Assembly: GCA_964593725.1 (NCBI GenBank)
Contig: CAZQJS010000006.1
Span: 1-64,000, forward strand
DNA length: 64,000 nt
DNA from: JAIOSM01 sp964593725
GTDB lineage: Bacteria; Desulfobacterota; Desulfobacteria; Desulfobacterales; Desulfobacteraceae
Direction: 5' to 3'
Part shown: piece by piece, positions 34,248-41,452 of the stretch
Layout of the letters: each line of letters begins with the position of its first letter
How positions within the stretch are numbered: position 1 is the first letter of the stretch
Notes under the pieces: model-generated
The model's input: only the letters and a program-made list of their open reading frames with translations
Database searches by the model: none
What the model was told of the DNA's origin: nothing
Translations under genes and position numbers: made by a program

Positions 34248-34893
34248 CAAGCCATATAACCGATCAAACATTATAAAGGTTGAAAAAGGCACAGATTACG
34301 ACCGGATAATCAAAAAGGCAGGAGATATAATCACCCACAGTGGCGTTGTTATATTTCCTGCCCAGTACTTTTACGGCATAGCTGTTGATGCCCTTGACAT
34401 TAAAGCTGTGCAAAAGGTTTTTAATATCAAAAAAAGAGCCCGGCACAACCCCCTTCTTGCCCTTGTTGCAGACAGAGGAGAACTTAAAAACCTTGTTGAA
34501 TCCATACCTGATAATGCAAAAAAAATAATGGAAAAATACTGGCCCGGCAGTGTTACAATCATTTTCAGGGCACAGAATCATCTCCCAGGCCTTCTCACGG
34601 CAGGGACAGGCCGAATAGGTCTGAGAATGCCCCTGCATCCCGTTGCAAAGGCACTTGTGCATGCAGCATGCGGGCCTGTCACAGGAACGAGTGCAAATAT
34701 TTCAGGCATGCCGGCCTGTAAAACCATTGATGCCATTGACTCTGACATACTTAAAAACGCCGACCTTGTTCTTGATGCAGGCAAACTGAGATCAGGATCC
34801 GGCTCAACCGTTGTTGACATCACCAGCAGTACACCTGAAATTGTCAGACAGGGCCAAATCCCTGGATCAGAAATAATAGAAACCTGTTCCTGA
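34240..34893 (+). CDS. L-threonylcarbamoyladenylate synthase-like (Sua5/YciO/YrdC) protein
   Basis: About 217 residues of the YrdC fold, which makes threonylcarbamoyl-AMP for the t6A modification of tRNAs. Recognisable are FPAQYFYGIAVDA (in place of the usual PTETVYGLGCDA), FNIKKRARHNPLLALV (usual KGRP..PL), YWPGSVTIIF, GRIGLRMPLHPVAKAL and GPVTGTSANISG. The open frame continues far upstream inside purDE in another frame. The TTG at 34240, ahead of the purDE stop and with AAAAGG about ten bases before, is my choice and would give an 8-base overlap. The altered key loops leave open that it is a YciO-type paralogue. Confidence 0.8.
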   Translation: MPDKPYNRSNIIKVEKGTDYDRIIKKAGDIITHSGVVIFPAQYFYGIAVDALDIKAVQKVFNIKKRARHNPLLALVADRGELKNLVESIPDNAKKIMEKYWPGSVTIIFRAQNHLPGLLTAGTGRIGLRMPLHPVAKALVHAACGPVTGTSANISGMPACKTIDAIDSDILKNADLVLDAGKLRSGSGSTVVDITSSTPEIVRQGQIPGSEIIETCS

Positions 34894-34901
34894 AACATAT
34901 C

Positions 34902-34930
34902 TTGACAAATCCATGATTTTCCCATAAAAA
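34902..34930 (+). promoter_or_regulatory. tRNA-Leu promoter
   Basis: TTGACA (34902-34907), a 17-base spacer and TAAAAA (34925-34930), 12 bases before the mature tRNA 5' end. Confidence 0.6.
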
Positions 34931-34941
34931 GAGTAAGTTTT

Positions 34942-35028
34942 GCCGGAGTGGTGGAATTGGTAGACGCAGAGGACTCAAAATCCTCCGGGCTTCGGCCCTT
35001 GCGAGTTCAAGTCTCGCCTCCGGTACCA
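34942..35028 (+). tRNA. tRNA-Leu, anticodon CAA
   Basis: An 87-base class II tRNA with CCA encoded. The acceptor GCCGGAG pairs with CTCCGGT (one G-U), the anticodon stem GAGGA/TCCTC encloses CTCAAAA so the anticodon is CAA (codon UUG), a long variable arm closes on GGGC-TTCG-GCCC, and the T arm is GCGAG-TTCAAGT-CTCGC. The discriminator base is A, as leucyl-tRNA synthetase requires. Own promoter and terminator flank it, and an integrase-gene remnant lies immediately downstream. Confidence 0.96.
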
Positions 35029-35036
35029 AAAATATC

Positions 35037-35071
35037 AAAGGTTTAGCTGATTGCAGCTAAACCTTTTTTTT
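35037..35071 (+). terminator. Intrinsic terminator after tRNA-Leu
   Basis: AAAGGTTTAGCTG, loop ATTG, CAGCTAAACCTTT, then a T-run to 35071: a 13-base-pair perfect stem with T tail. Confidence 0.92.
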
Positions 35072-35076
35072 GAAAA

Positions 35077-35253
35077 TCAAACCAATTGTGCCCAAATTGT
35101 GCCTGCGACAAATTTTTCAGACAGTTTTCATGCATGCCTGTTTGCCGCACTTTTCAAATCAGTTTCATTAACAATATTACACCGTTCAAACACTGATCTG
35201 GTTTTATGTCCTGAGATTATCATGGTGTGATCCAATTCATAATTTATTATCAA
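35077..35253 (-). pseudogene. Remnant of a tyrosine-recombinase (phage-type integrase) gene, C-terminal end
   Basis: The minus strand encodes, from 35253 to 35131, the box II end of a tyrosine integrase: HTMIISGHKTRSVFERCNI followed by VNETDLKSAANRHA. GHKTRSVF is a signature of these integrases; the catalytic Tyr of the usual ERYNI is Cys here. A TGA at 35128-35130 interrupts the frame, which then continues KLSEKFVAGTIWAQLV to a stop at 35077. Upstream of 35253 a stop (35254-35256) and no further recognisable domain are found, so only about 55 codons of an original 330-400 remain. It lies directly beside tRNA-Leu, the normal place for an integrase of an element that used the tRNA 3' end. This and the terminator account for the gene-poor stretch 35029-35344; the rest (35257-35344) shows nothing recognisable. 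Confidence 0.78.
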
Positions 35254-35344
35254 TTAACTAATGCCCAGATATACTTATAATTACTATGCTATATTGTTTC
35301 CTTGAATTGTTCTGAATTTTCTATTACAGAAATTAATGATTGAT

Positions 35345-35770
35345 TTATAAATATAGCCATTCCTGCTTTGTACCGACCGCATAAGCAAGACCAATAAATA
35401 GACTCGCCAAAGAACTCCACACGGAAAACATATCAACCTGGTCTGGTATAATAATAAATACAGGTATCAACATTAAACCTCGTATAAGATAGATTCCAGA
35501 TACTATTACAAGAACTGGTTTCAAAAACAGGAGATGTCTTAATACTTTTGCTCCGGATAAAGCATAAAGCCCCCATACAAATAGTATAGCAGCTATTCCC
35601 ATGGTTATAATTTCAGGAATCCATGAACCTTGTTCAGACATTAAAGCTATTTTTTCTCCGGCCCCAAAAAAACGATACCATTCAGAGCCGCCGATAATAA
35701 TAGCAATATGTAATATTGATGCCATAAAGCTAAATGAACCACCTATAATAAGCATTATATTTTTTTTCAT
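35345..35770 (-). CDS. Small polytopic membrane protein of the AT-rich cassette
   Basis: About 141 residues with four hydrophobic segments (around 5-27, 42-65, 80-100 and 105-135). It begins MKKNIMLIIGGSFSF, and the ATG at 35770 overlaps the stop of the ABC1 gene as TAATG. I do not recognise a family. A four-helix fold and position behind an ABC1-kinase gene are all that can be said; a role in membrane lipid or quinone metabolism would be guesswork. DNA here is AT-richer than the surrounding genes. Confidence 0.65.
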   Translation of the reverse strand: MKKNIMLIIGGSFSFMASILHIAIIIGGSEWYRFFGAGEKIALMSEQGSWIPEIITMGIAAILFVWGLYALSGAKVLRHLLFLKPVLVIVSGIYLIRGLMLIPVFIIIPDQVDMFSVWSSLASLFIGLAYAVGTKQEWLYL

Positions 35771-37089
35771 TATTCTTCCCATTCATATTTGTTTCTAATT
35801 CTTATTTTAACCTGCAGTTTTTCAAAAATACGATATAGTCCATATCTTGTTCTGTCCAGGTAGATAAAATCAGGTTGAGAATTAAAATACTTTTTGTATT
35901 TTGCAAGTTCTCTGAATAATTTTTGAGGCTCAATAAAAATATCTTTATTTTCCTGGAAATCAAACCGTTCTTTCTCATAAAACAGAGCATACCAGTTTGC
36001 AACTTTATGCATGATCTGAATGATTTCATGTTGTATTTCCTCGGCAATATCATCAGTAAAAAGGTTTAATTCATTAAGTAAACTAAAGTATTCTGACTTG
36101 TCTTTAAAAATGGCCTTGTTTAGTCTTTGATAATTATCTATAAACACCTGATCATATTTTTTTACGCATCCGAAATCTATTAATCCAACTTTTAAATCCG
36201 GAGTTATGATAAAATTACCCGGATTAGGATCTGCATGAATACATTTTAATTCATATAAACTCTTGATAAAAATCTCAAAAAGGATACCTGCTATTTTATT
36301 TTTTTCCTGAACAGGCGGGTTGGTTTCTATCCATTCATTAAGGGCAATACCTTTAATATATTCCGTAGCTATAACCACATCGCTGCTATATTTTTCATAT
36401 AGGGCAGGTATTTTTACTGATTTCAGTTGTAAACGTTTTTTAAAAAATAAAAGATTTCTGCCTTCATTTATATAGTCTGTTTCTTCTATTAATTTTTCTT
36501 TTACTTCATCTAAACCAGGAAGTATAAATGCATAATCAGAAAATGGTTTTACCACGGTTTTTACAAGTTTAAGATCACTTTTGATTGTATTTTTTATACC
36601 TGGATATTGTATTTTTAAAGCTATTTGATTTCTCTCTTTTGTTTCTGCCCTATGCACCTGCCCTAAGCTTGCAGCAGCAAAGGCACTCCCTTCAAAATTC
36701 AAAAAAATCTGTTCAGGACTATCTTCATATACATCTTTTAAAATTTTACGGACAACCGCCCGATTTAAAGGAGGTACCCTGTTATAAGATTTCTCAAGTT
36801 CTTTTCTGAAGGTTTCAGGCAATATTTCAAGTTCCATGCTTAAAAACTGGGCAATTTTAAGCACTGTTCCTTTTAGAAAGGTAAGACTTTTAAAAATAGT
36901 TTCAGCACTTTTTTCAGACAAATCTTTTTTAGCTGCAGCTTTTTTATCCTTTGAAAGAAAAGGTTTTTTTACAAGATAAGTCAATACTTTCCCGCTGATT
37001 TTCCCGGCAGTTTTTGTACTGATTAAAGTTCTTTGAAATTTTCCTTCCGGTATTTCCACCTCATTCACTATCTGCCCCCATAAACCCAC
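35770..37089 (-). CDS. ABC1/UbiB-family atypical kinase
   Basis: A 439-residue protein kinase-like protein of the AarF/ABC1/UbiB family, which acts in ubiquinone or lipid homeostasis. Family marks are the N-terminal K-x-G-Q-type KGTVLKIAQFLS (here the Gln precedes the pattern slightly), the alanine-rich nucleotide loop GSAFAAASLGQVHRA, the catalytic loop HADPNPGNF and the metal-binding DFG in VGLIDFGCV. No transmembrane segment is evident at the C-terminus. The start overlaps the TetR gene by 29 bases; a later start is possible. As the window bacterium is anaerobic, a role in menaquinone or lipid biology is more likely than ubiquinone. Confidence 0.87.
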   Translation of the reverse strand: MGLWGQIVNEVEIPEGKFQRTLISTKTAGKISGKVLTYLVKKPFLSKDKKAAAKKDLSEKSAETIFKSLTFLKGTVLKIAQFLSMELEILPETFRKELEKSYNRVPPLNRAVVRKILKDVYEDSPEQIFLNFEGSAFAAASLGQVHRAETKERNQIALKIQYPGIKNTIKSDLKLVKTVVKPFSDYAFILPGLDEVKEKLIEETDYINEGRNLLFFKKRLQLKSVKIPALYEKYSSDVVIATEYIKGIALNEWIETNPPVQEKNKIAGILFEIFIKSLYELKCIHADPNPGNFIITPDLKVGLIDFGCVKKYDQVFIDNYQRLNKAIFKDKSEYFSLLNELNLFTDDIAEEIQHEIIQIMHKVANWYALFYEKERFDFQENKDIFIEPQKLFRELAKYKKYFNSQPDFIYLDRTRYGLYRIFEKLQVKIRIRNKYEWEE

Positions 37090-37798
37090 GTTTAATAATA
37101 TTTATGGTATCTTTATGTCTCTTGAATGTGGTCATCCTTGCCAGGATGTGATTCTTGAAAAAATATGATGCCAGATCAAAAAGTTTGTTTGCAACACCTG
37201 CTTTTATAAGGGCACAAATAAGATCTAGGCTTTTGTCAGTCAATATAGTTGTGTCATTAAATTTTTCAGAACTGTCATTTAGCCAGAAGAGTACAAGCCC
37301 TATATAATAATCCCAAATAAAATGAAATATCATCTCTTCAAAAATCTGGGGAGGAATCTCATCGGCTTCAACAGCTGCATCAAAGATATCTTTTATAATA
37401 ACTCTGAATTGATCCTTAATATTTTTTATCTGTTTATAATTCTGATTTAGTGTAAGAAATATTTTTTTAAAACTAACTGCTATAAACTCTCTGTCCAAAA
37501 GAAAAACTTCAAACTGAATATTAAAAACAGTCTGAAGCTGTTCATTGATTGTATATTCATTAAAATCCTTAATTTCTTTTATTTTTTCAACGGTTTCGTT
37601 CAATTTGTCTTTATAATATGCAAATAGTATTGATTCTTTTGTGGGAAAATAGTTGTAAATTGTTGCATCTCCAAACCCGGCCTGTTTTGCAATACCTCGC
37701 ATTGTAGCGGATTTATAGCCTTTTTCAATAATCATATCTATTGCTGTCTGAATAATTTTTGCCCTGTTTATTTTTTTTTGCTCGTTACTTATTTTCAT
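37061..37798 (-). CDS. TetR/AcrR-family transcriptional regulator
   Basis: A 245-residue regulator with an N-terminal helix-turn-helix (about 10-60: AKIIQTAIDMIIEKGYKSATM and RGIAKQAGFGDATIYNYFPTKESI, shown in parts) and a C-terminal helical ligand/dimer domain with no family-specific motif visible. It is the first gene of the three-gene AT-rich cassette. A short palindrome lies within the spacer of its own promoter, so it likely represses itself and the ABC1 and membrane protein genes. Confidence 0.9.
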   Translation of the reverse strand: MKISNEQKKINRAKIIQTAIDMIIEKGYKSATMRGIAKQAGFGDATIYNYFPTKESILFAYYKDKLNETVEKIKEIKDFNEYTINEQLQTVFNIQFEVFLLDREFIAVSFKKIFLTLNQNYKQIKNIKDQFRVIIKDIFDAAVEADEIPPQIFEEMIFHFIWDYYIGLVLFWLNDSSEKFNDTTILTDKSLDLICALIKAGVANKLFDLASYFFKNHILARMTTFKRHKDTINIIKRGFMGADSE

Positions 37799-37854
37799 GG
37801 GACTCCTTATTTATATAATTGCTGCTATTTATTACATGCATATATTTATATTAT

Positions 37855-37882
37855 ATTGTATAGCAATTATACTTTAAGTCAA
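37855..37882 (-). promoter_or_regulatory. Promoter of the TetR cassette
   Basis: On the minus strand TTGACT (37877-37882) and TACAAT (37855-37860) with a 16-base spacer. The predicted start is near 37848. Confidence 0.55.
37858..37872. promoter_or_regulatory. Putative TetR operator inside the promoter spacer
   Basis: GTATA-GCAAT-TATAC, a perfect 5-5-5 dyad between and touching the -35 and -10 elements, the usual position for TetR-family repressor binding. Confidence 0.5.
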
Positions 37883-37979
37883 CAAAAAATAATATTTTAA
37901 TTGTTTAATATTAATTAAAGGGGATTCAATTAAAAAAGCCATAAAGCAGACTATTTTGGAATACTCTGGAAAAGCATAT

Positions 37980-38609
37980 TTAATCATTAATCAACATATC
38001 ACCGGAATTAGAATATTCCATGTAAATACCAAGGGGACCTGCATTTATGACTGAAACACCTTCAATTGAGTCAGATTTTCCCCATTGCTCGTGGATATGG
38101 CCGCACACAACAAAGAGCGGTTTTGACTGCCTGATATAATTCAGAACTGTTCTGCTTCCAATGTTCCGGCCGTCAAACATTTGATCCAGACATGAATATG
38201 GAGGAGAGTGTGAAATAAAAATAAATTTTTTCTTAATATCCGGCAGCAGACCAAGAGCGTCTTCTTCGGACAGATCAACCGACCAGCTGCCAAATGGCGT
38301 AATGGGAACTCCGGCTCCAAGCCCGACAAATGTATAACCGTTAAGCTCCACTGTATTACCATGCAGTACAAAAAAGTTATCATATCTGCTGCACGCATTT
38401 TTAAGTTCCACACTGCTCTCATGATTGCCATGCACCAGAACAACAGGTACTTCAATGGCAGACAGAATTTTAAGAGTATTTTTAAGATTCTTCCTGAAAT
38501 TGGCATAATCACCAGCACCGATCACAAGATCAGCATGGCAGGCTTTTTCAACAAGCGCTGCACATGCAGTCTCATCTCCATGGAGATCTGAAAACAGCAG
38601 AAACCGCAT
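37980..38609 (-). CDS. Calcineurin-type metallophosphoesterase
   Basis: A 209-residue phosphoesterase with the dimetal motifs FSDLHGDE, GAGDYANF, VHGNHES and the later FISHSPPYS and CGHIHEQWG. The substrate is unknown; the group contains 2',3'-cAMP phosphodiesterases and other small phosphoesterases. The ATG at 38609 (MRFLLFSDLHG) is chosen over an upstream ATG at 38621, since the first beta-strand of the family starts there. A 9-base-pair inverted repeat separates it from the membrane protein gene. Confidence 0.88.
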   Translation of the reverse strand: MRFLLFSDLHGDETACAALVEKACHADLVIGAGDYANFRKNLKNTLKILSAIEVPVVLVHGNHESSVELKNACSRYDNFFVLHGNTVELNGYTFVGLGAGVPITPFGSWSVDLSEEDALGLLPDIKKKFIFISHSPPYSCLDQMFDGRNIGSRTVLNYIRQSKPLFVVCGHIHEQWGKSDSIEGVSVINAGPLGIYMEYSNSGDMLIND

Positions 38610-38635
38610 AATAATTACCAAGCCTCCATATTGTC

Positions 38636-38660
38636 TAAGCCCTGCTGTTATCAGGGCTTA
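38636..38660. terminator. Hairpin between the membrane protein and metallophosphoesterase genes
   Basis: TAAGCCCTG / CAGGGCTTA, a perfect 9-base-pair stem with a 7-base loop (CTGTTAT), no T-run. It may be a weak terminator of the gene at 38695-40017. Confidence 0.5.
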
Positions 38661-38694
38661 ACTGATTCATATTTTAGTTTATAACTACATATGC

Positions 38695-40017
38695 TTAATG
38701 CCTGCTCAGCTCAATGGCCTGATCCACCAAACCCTCCGGGTGCTTTTTATCAATCAAATATTTTCTCAATTTTTCATGGGAAACACCCTTTTCATGATTG
38801 CTGCTGATAAATTTTGCAAGTTTTGCAACATGCCCTGTATTTTTTTTACTATTTTCCAAATTATATTTATCATGGGCCGCTGCAATAAGATCAGCAGAGA
38901 ATCCTTTTTTAAGCAGAAAAGCATCTATCTTTTCCCTGGAATAACCTTTGCCGAAATTGATCCCATATGCGCGTACACATTTATCAATATCTGCCTTACT
39001 AAAAGAGCTTCCTGAATCCATGGAAAGCTCTTCATCATCTGATGGGTCAATTTTTTGTTTTACTTTTCTTTTAATGGCACCGAAAAAATCATATCCTCCG
39101 CACCTGTCATTGTAATTCAGGTAGTTTGTAACCTCTTCCCTTATACCCTCATGGATGGCCATGGGATTGTGCAGGGCAGTATAGAAGACTGTAAAGTAAA
39201 TACTTTTTACAATGGCAACAAGATTGTTTAAAAAAGAGACAATGATGGAACCTGCCATCATACATATGAAAACCGGCAGGCTGTTCACTGCAGTGTCACC
39301 AAATATGAGCAGCCATGACCCGGGGAAAAAATCCGGAAGCAGATATCCGGTCAGACCACCCAGAACGCAGCCAAAAAGAAAAATTGTGGAGATTGCAGAC
39401 ACAAGAATACTTCCGATGATATCCAGGCCCAGCACCCCCATTAATGTTGCAGGGATATTCTCCTTTAATGATGACAGCTGTCCAGGCAGTTCCCTTATGG
39501 TGCAATCCTGGATCACTATCACAGGAAGTGAAAAATTTTTAATCAAATCCCAGACTTCGGCAAGAAAAGAAAAAAGGATACCCATTATAATCGAAGAGAA
39601 AAATCCGCCCTCTTCCCTGTCCTCCTTTGCATTTTTAACAATCATGTCAACCAGTGCAATGAGAAAAATTCTGATTTTCTTCCCCTTTAAAGAATTAACT
39701 CCGCTTTTAATATCCGTGTCAATATTCTGTATTACTTCATATGTCATCCAGCAGGATGCTGCTTTGTATTTTATTTTCAGATAGGTTGCAATGGGGCTGA
39801 ATATAACCATGACCATGCCGGAAATAACAGCATTGCGTACACTTTCACCAATAACTAAAAAATAGACCATGGAAAAAGCAGCCAATATACCAATGAAACT
39901 GATAATTGTATTGTAGATGACAGGAACAAACAGGTCTCTGTCTTTGTGTAGAATAAGAATACTTTGTTTTGATAAGTTGATCAGATCCCTTCCCTTTGAC
40001 CCCATGAAGCCCAGCAT
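38695..40017 (-). CDS. Polytopic membrane protein with two C-terminal helical repeats
   Basis: A 440-residue protein starting MLGFMGSKGRDLINLSKQS, with about six hydrophobic segments between residues 35 and 290 (for example TIISFIGILAAFSMVYFLVI and FLFGCVLGGLTGYLLPDFF). After a hydrophilic linker (DPSDDEELS), two copies of a ~40-residue module follow: YGINFGKGYSREKIDAFLLKKG and FISSNHEKGVSHEKLRKYLIDK, each ending in L-I/V-A/D. The N-terminal part resembles the membrane region of the DUF6159-like proteins, a guess. No specific function. It is transcribed alone. Confidence 0.65.
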   Translation of the reverse strand: MLGFMGSKGRDLINLSKQSILILHKDRDLFVPVIYNTIISFIGILAAFSMVYFLVIGESVRNAVISGMVMVIFSPIATYLKIKYKAASCWMTYEVIQNIDTDIKSGVNSLKGKKIRIFLIALVDMIVKNAKEDREEGGFFSSIIMGILFSFLAEVWDLIKNFSLPVIVIQDCTIRELPGQLSSLKENIPATLMGVLGLDIIGSILVSAISTIFLFGCVLGGLTGYLLPDFFPGSWLLIFGDTAVNSLPVFICMMAGSIIVSFLNNLVAIVKSIYFTVFYTALHNPMAIHEGIREEVTNYLNYNDRCGGYDFFGAIKRKVKQKIDPSDDEELSMDSGSSFSKADIDKCVRAYGINFGKGYSREKIDAFLLKKGFSADLIAAAHDKYNLENSKKNTGHVAKLAKFISSNHEKGVSHEKLRKYLIDKKHPEGLVDQAIELSRH

Positions 40018-40083
40018 TAAAACCCTCCCTGTAAAATTAACCTAAGTATAAAAATATTTATTGCACAATAAAATTAAGCACTA

Positions 40084-40509
40084 TTATTTTGCCTTTAACA
40101 CCGCCATTGTTAATCGGGAAAGACAGATAAGCCTGCCATCCTCATTCTCAATTGTAATATCCCACACCTGGGTGGAATTTCCCAAATGAACAGGCCGTGC
40201 AGTTCCTGTGACCAGACCGGATGAGACACTTTTAATATGATTTGCATTGACTTCAAGTCCGACACTGTATCGGGTTTCATCAAGGGACATATAGGATGCC
40301 CAGCTTCCAAGGGTTTCTGCAAGAACAACCGATGCACCGCCATGTAAAATACCCATGGGCTGCCTGGTTCTTGCATCAACCGGCATACTTGCCTTAAGAT
40401 AGTCATCTCCCCTTTCAACATATCTGATCCCAAGGTGTCCCACAATGCAATCTTTGGAAAACAACTCAGCCTGGGCAAAATCAACGCTCTTTTTCCATAT
40501 GTTATCCAT
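40084..40509 (-). CDS. PaaI/YdiI-type hotdog thioesterase
   Basis: A 141-residue hotdog-fold acyl-CoA thioesterase. The helix motif PMGILHGGASVVLAETLGSWA carries the catalytic HGG and acidic residue; the strand VGLEVNANHIKSV follows. This pattern is that of YdiI/MenI (1,4-dihydroxy-2-naphthoyl-CoA thioesterase) and EntH-type enzymes. A menaquinone role is possible in an anaerobe, but no men gene is near, so the substrate remains open. Confidence 0.85.
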   Translation of the reverse strand: MDNIWKKSVDFAQAELFSKDCIVGHLGIRYVERGDDYLKASMPVDARTRQPMGILHGGASVVLAETLGSWASYMSLDETRYSVGLEVNANHIKSVSSGLVTGTARPVHLGNSTQVWDITIENEDGRLICLSRLTMAVLKAK

Positions 40510-40583
40510 AAAATATTCCTGTTAATTTAAAATTTATTCCATGACAAAAACAGTATTTTGTACACTTTTTGTAAGGAAAGATA

Positions 40584-41315
40584 TTATTGAAGCCATACAA
40601 TAAGGCTTTTTTCATAATCAATTGTGTAAACAAAATTTAAAAGAAAATCCTGCCCCAAAAGCCCGTGAAAATCCTGGGCAGGGCCTTTTTTTTTAAACAC
40701 CATTATTGCTGGTTCATTATATATTTTAGGACCGACCTTTAAATATTCGATCTTTACTATTCTTGTCCGGACAATGCCTCCACCTGCAACTCTTGCAGCA
40801 CTGCGCTTTCCCGCTCCCAGTTCCAGCTGTTCTGCAACATTGCTGCTGACTGCTGTAATGGAAGCACCTGTATCAAGGAGCAGTTCCACTGTGATCTCAC
40901 GGCCGTAATATCCCATGGTGACCGGAACCAATACCCGGTTTTTAAGAATTCTCACCTTTGTTACGGTTTTTTTAAGGTGCTCTGCCTCCTTTTTCATTCT
41001 TTCCTCTTCCTGCAACTCTTTATTAAAACGGTCAAAAACTTCCCGTGTCTGCTGTTCAGACTCTTCAATATCCCGGGCTTGCTTTGCCTTTAATTTTTTT
41101 TTCTCTTCCCTGCTGAGTCCGTCATACTTATCTTTGTGGACTATGATGTTCTCATCTTTAACATCTGATATAAGAGAAGGATCATCTGTATAACATTTAA
41201 CTCCGTCTTCATTAATGTATTGATAAAATTTTGGCAGTGAAAAACCTGGTATAAAAAGAATAAGGCAGGAAGCTATGCTGAAATATTTAGCAAAGCGTAT
41301 AAATTTTATTTTCAT
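40584..41315 (-). CDS. Retropepsin-like aspartyl protease with N-terminal DUF4124-like domain
   Basis: A 243-residue exported or membrane-anchored protein. It begins with a hydrophobic signal (FIRFAKYFSIASCLILFIPGF), then FYQYINEDGVKCYTDDPSLI, which fits DUF4124, then a charged coiled-coil region of about 60 residues and a single-chain retropepsin domain (about 130-240) with LLLDTGASITAVSSNVAEQL and HGLLGQDFLLNF. The DTGA loop shows the catalytic aspartate. It would need to dimerise to work. Bacterial retropepsin-like proteases are usually periplasmic or envelope-bound; targets are unknown. Confidence 0.82.
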   Translation of the reverse strand: MKIKFIRFAKYFSIASCLILFIPGFSLPKFYQYINEDGVKCYTDDPSLISDVKDENIIVHKDKYDGLSREEKKKLKAKQARDIEESEQQTREVFDRFNKELQEEERMKKEAEHLKKTVTKVRILKNRVLVPVTMGYYGREITVELLLDTGASITAVSSNVAEQLELGAGKRSAARVAGGGIVRTRIVKIEYLKVGPKIYNEPAIMVFKKKGPAQDFHGLLGQDFLLNFVYTIDYEKSLIVWLQ

Positions 41316-41452
41316 TTAATTATCTCAAGGGTAATCATCACACATATTATCTTAAGGATATCTGAAAACCTGTGTATAAGTCAATGATAAAATGATATGC
41401 TTACCTGCATGACAACGTCTGGATAATATGAATTAAGTAAGAAAGGTACAAT

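Noticed and set aside
36000..37000. The ABC1-kinase gene as a classical UbiB for ubiquinone
   Set aside because: The organism is most probably anaerobic with menaquinone, no ubi genes are near, and the gene lies in a likely acquired cassette.
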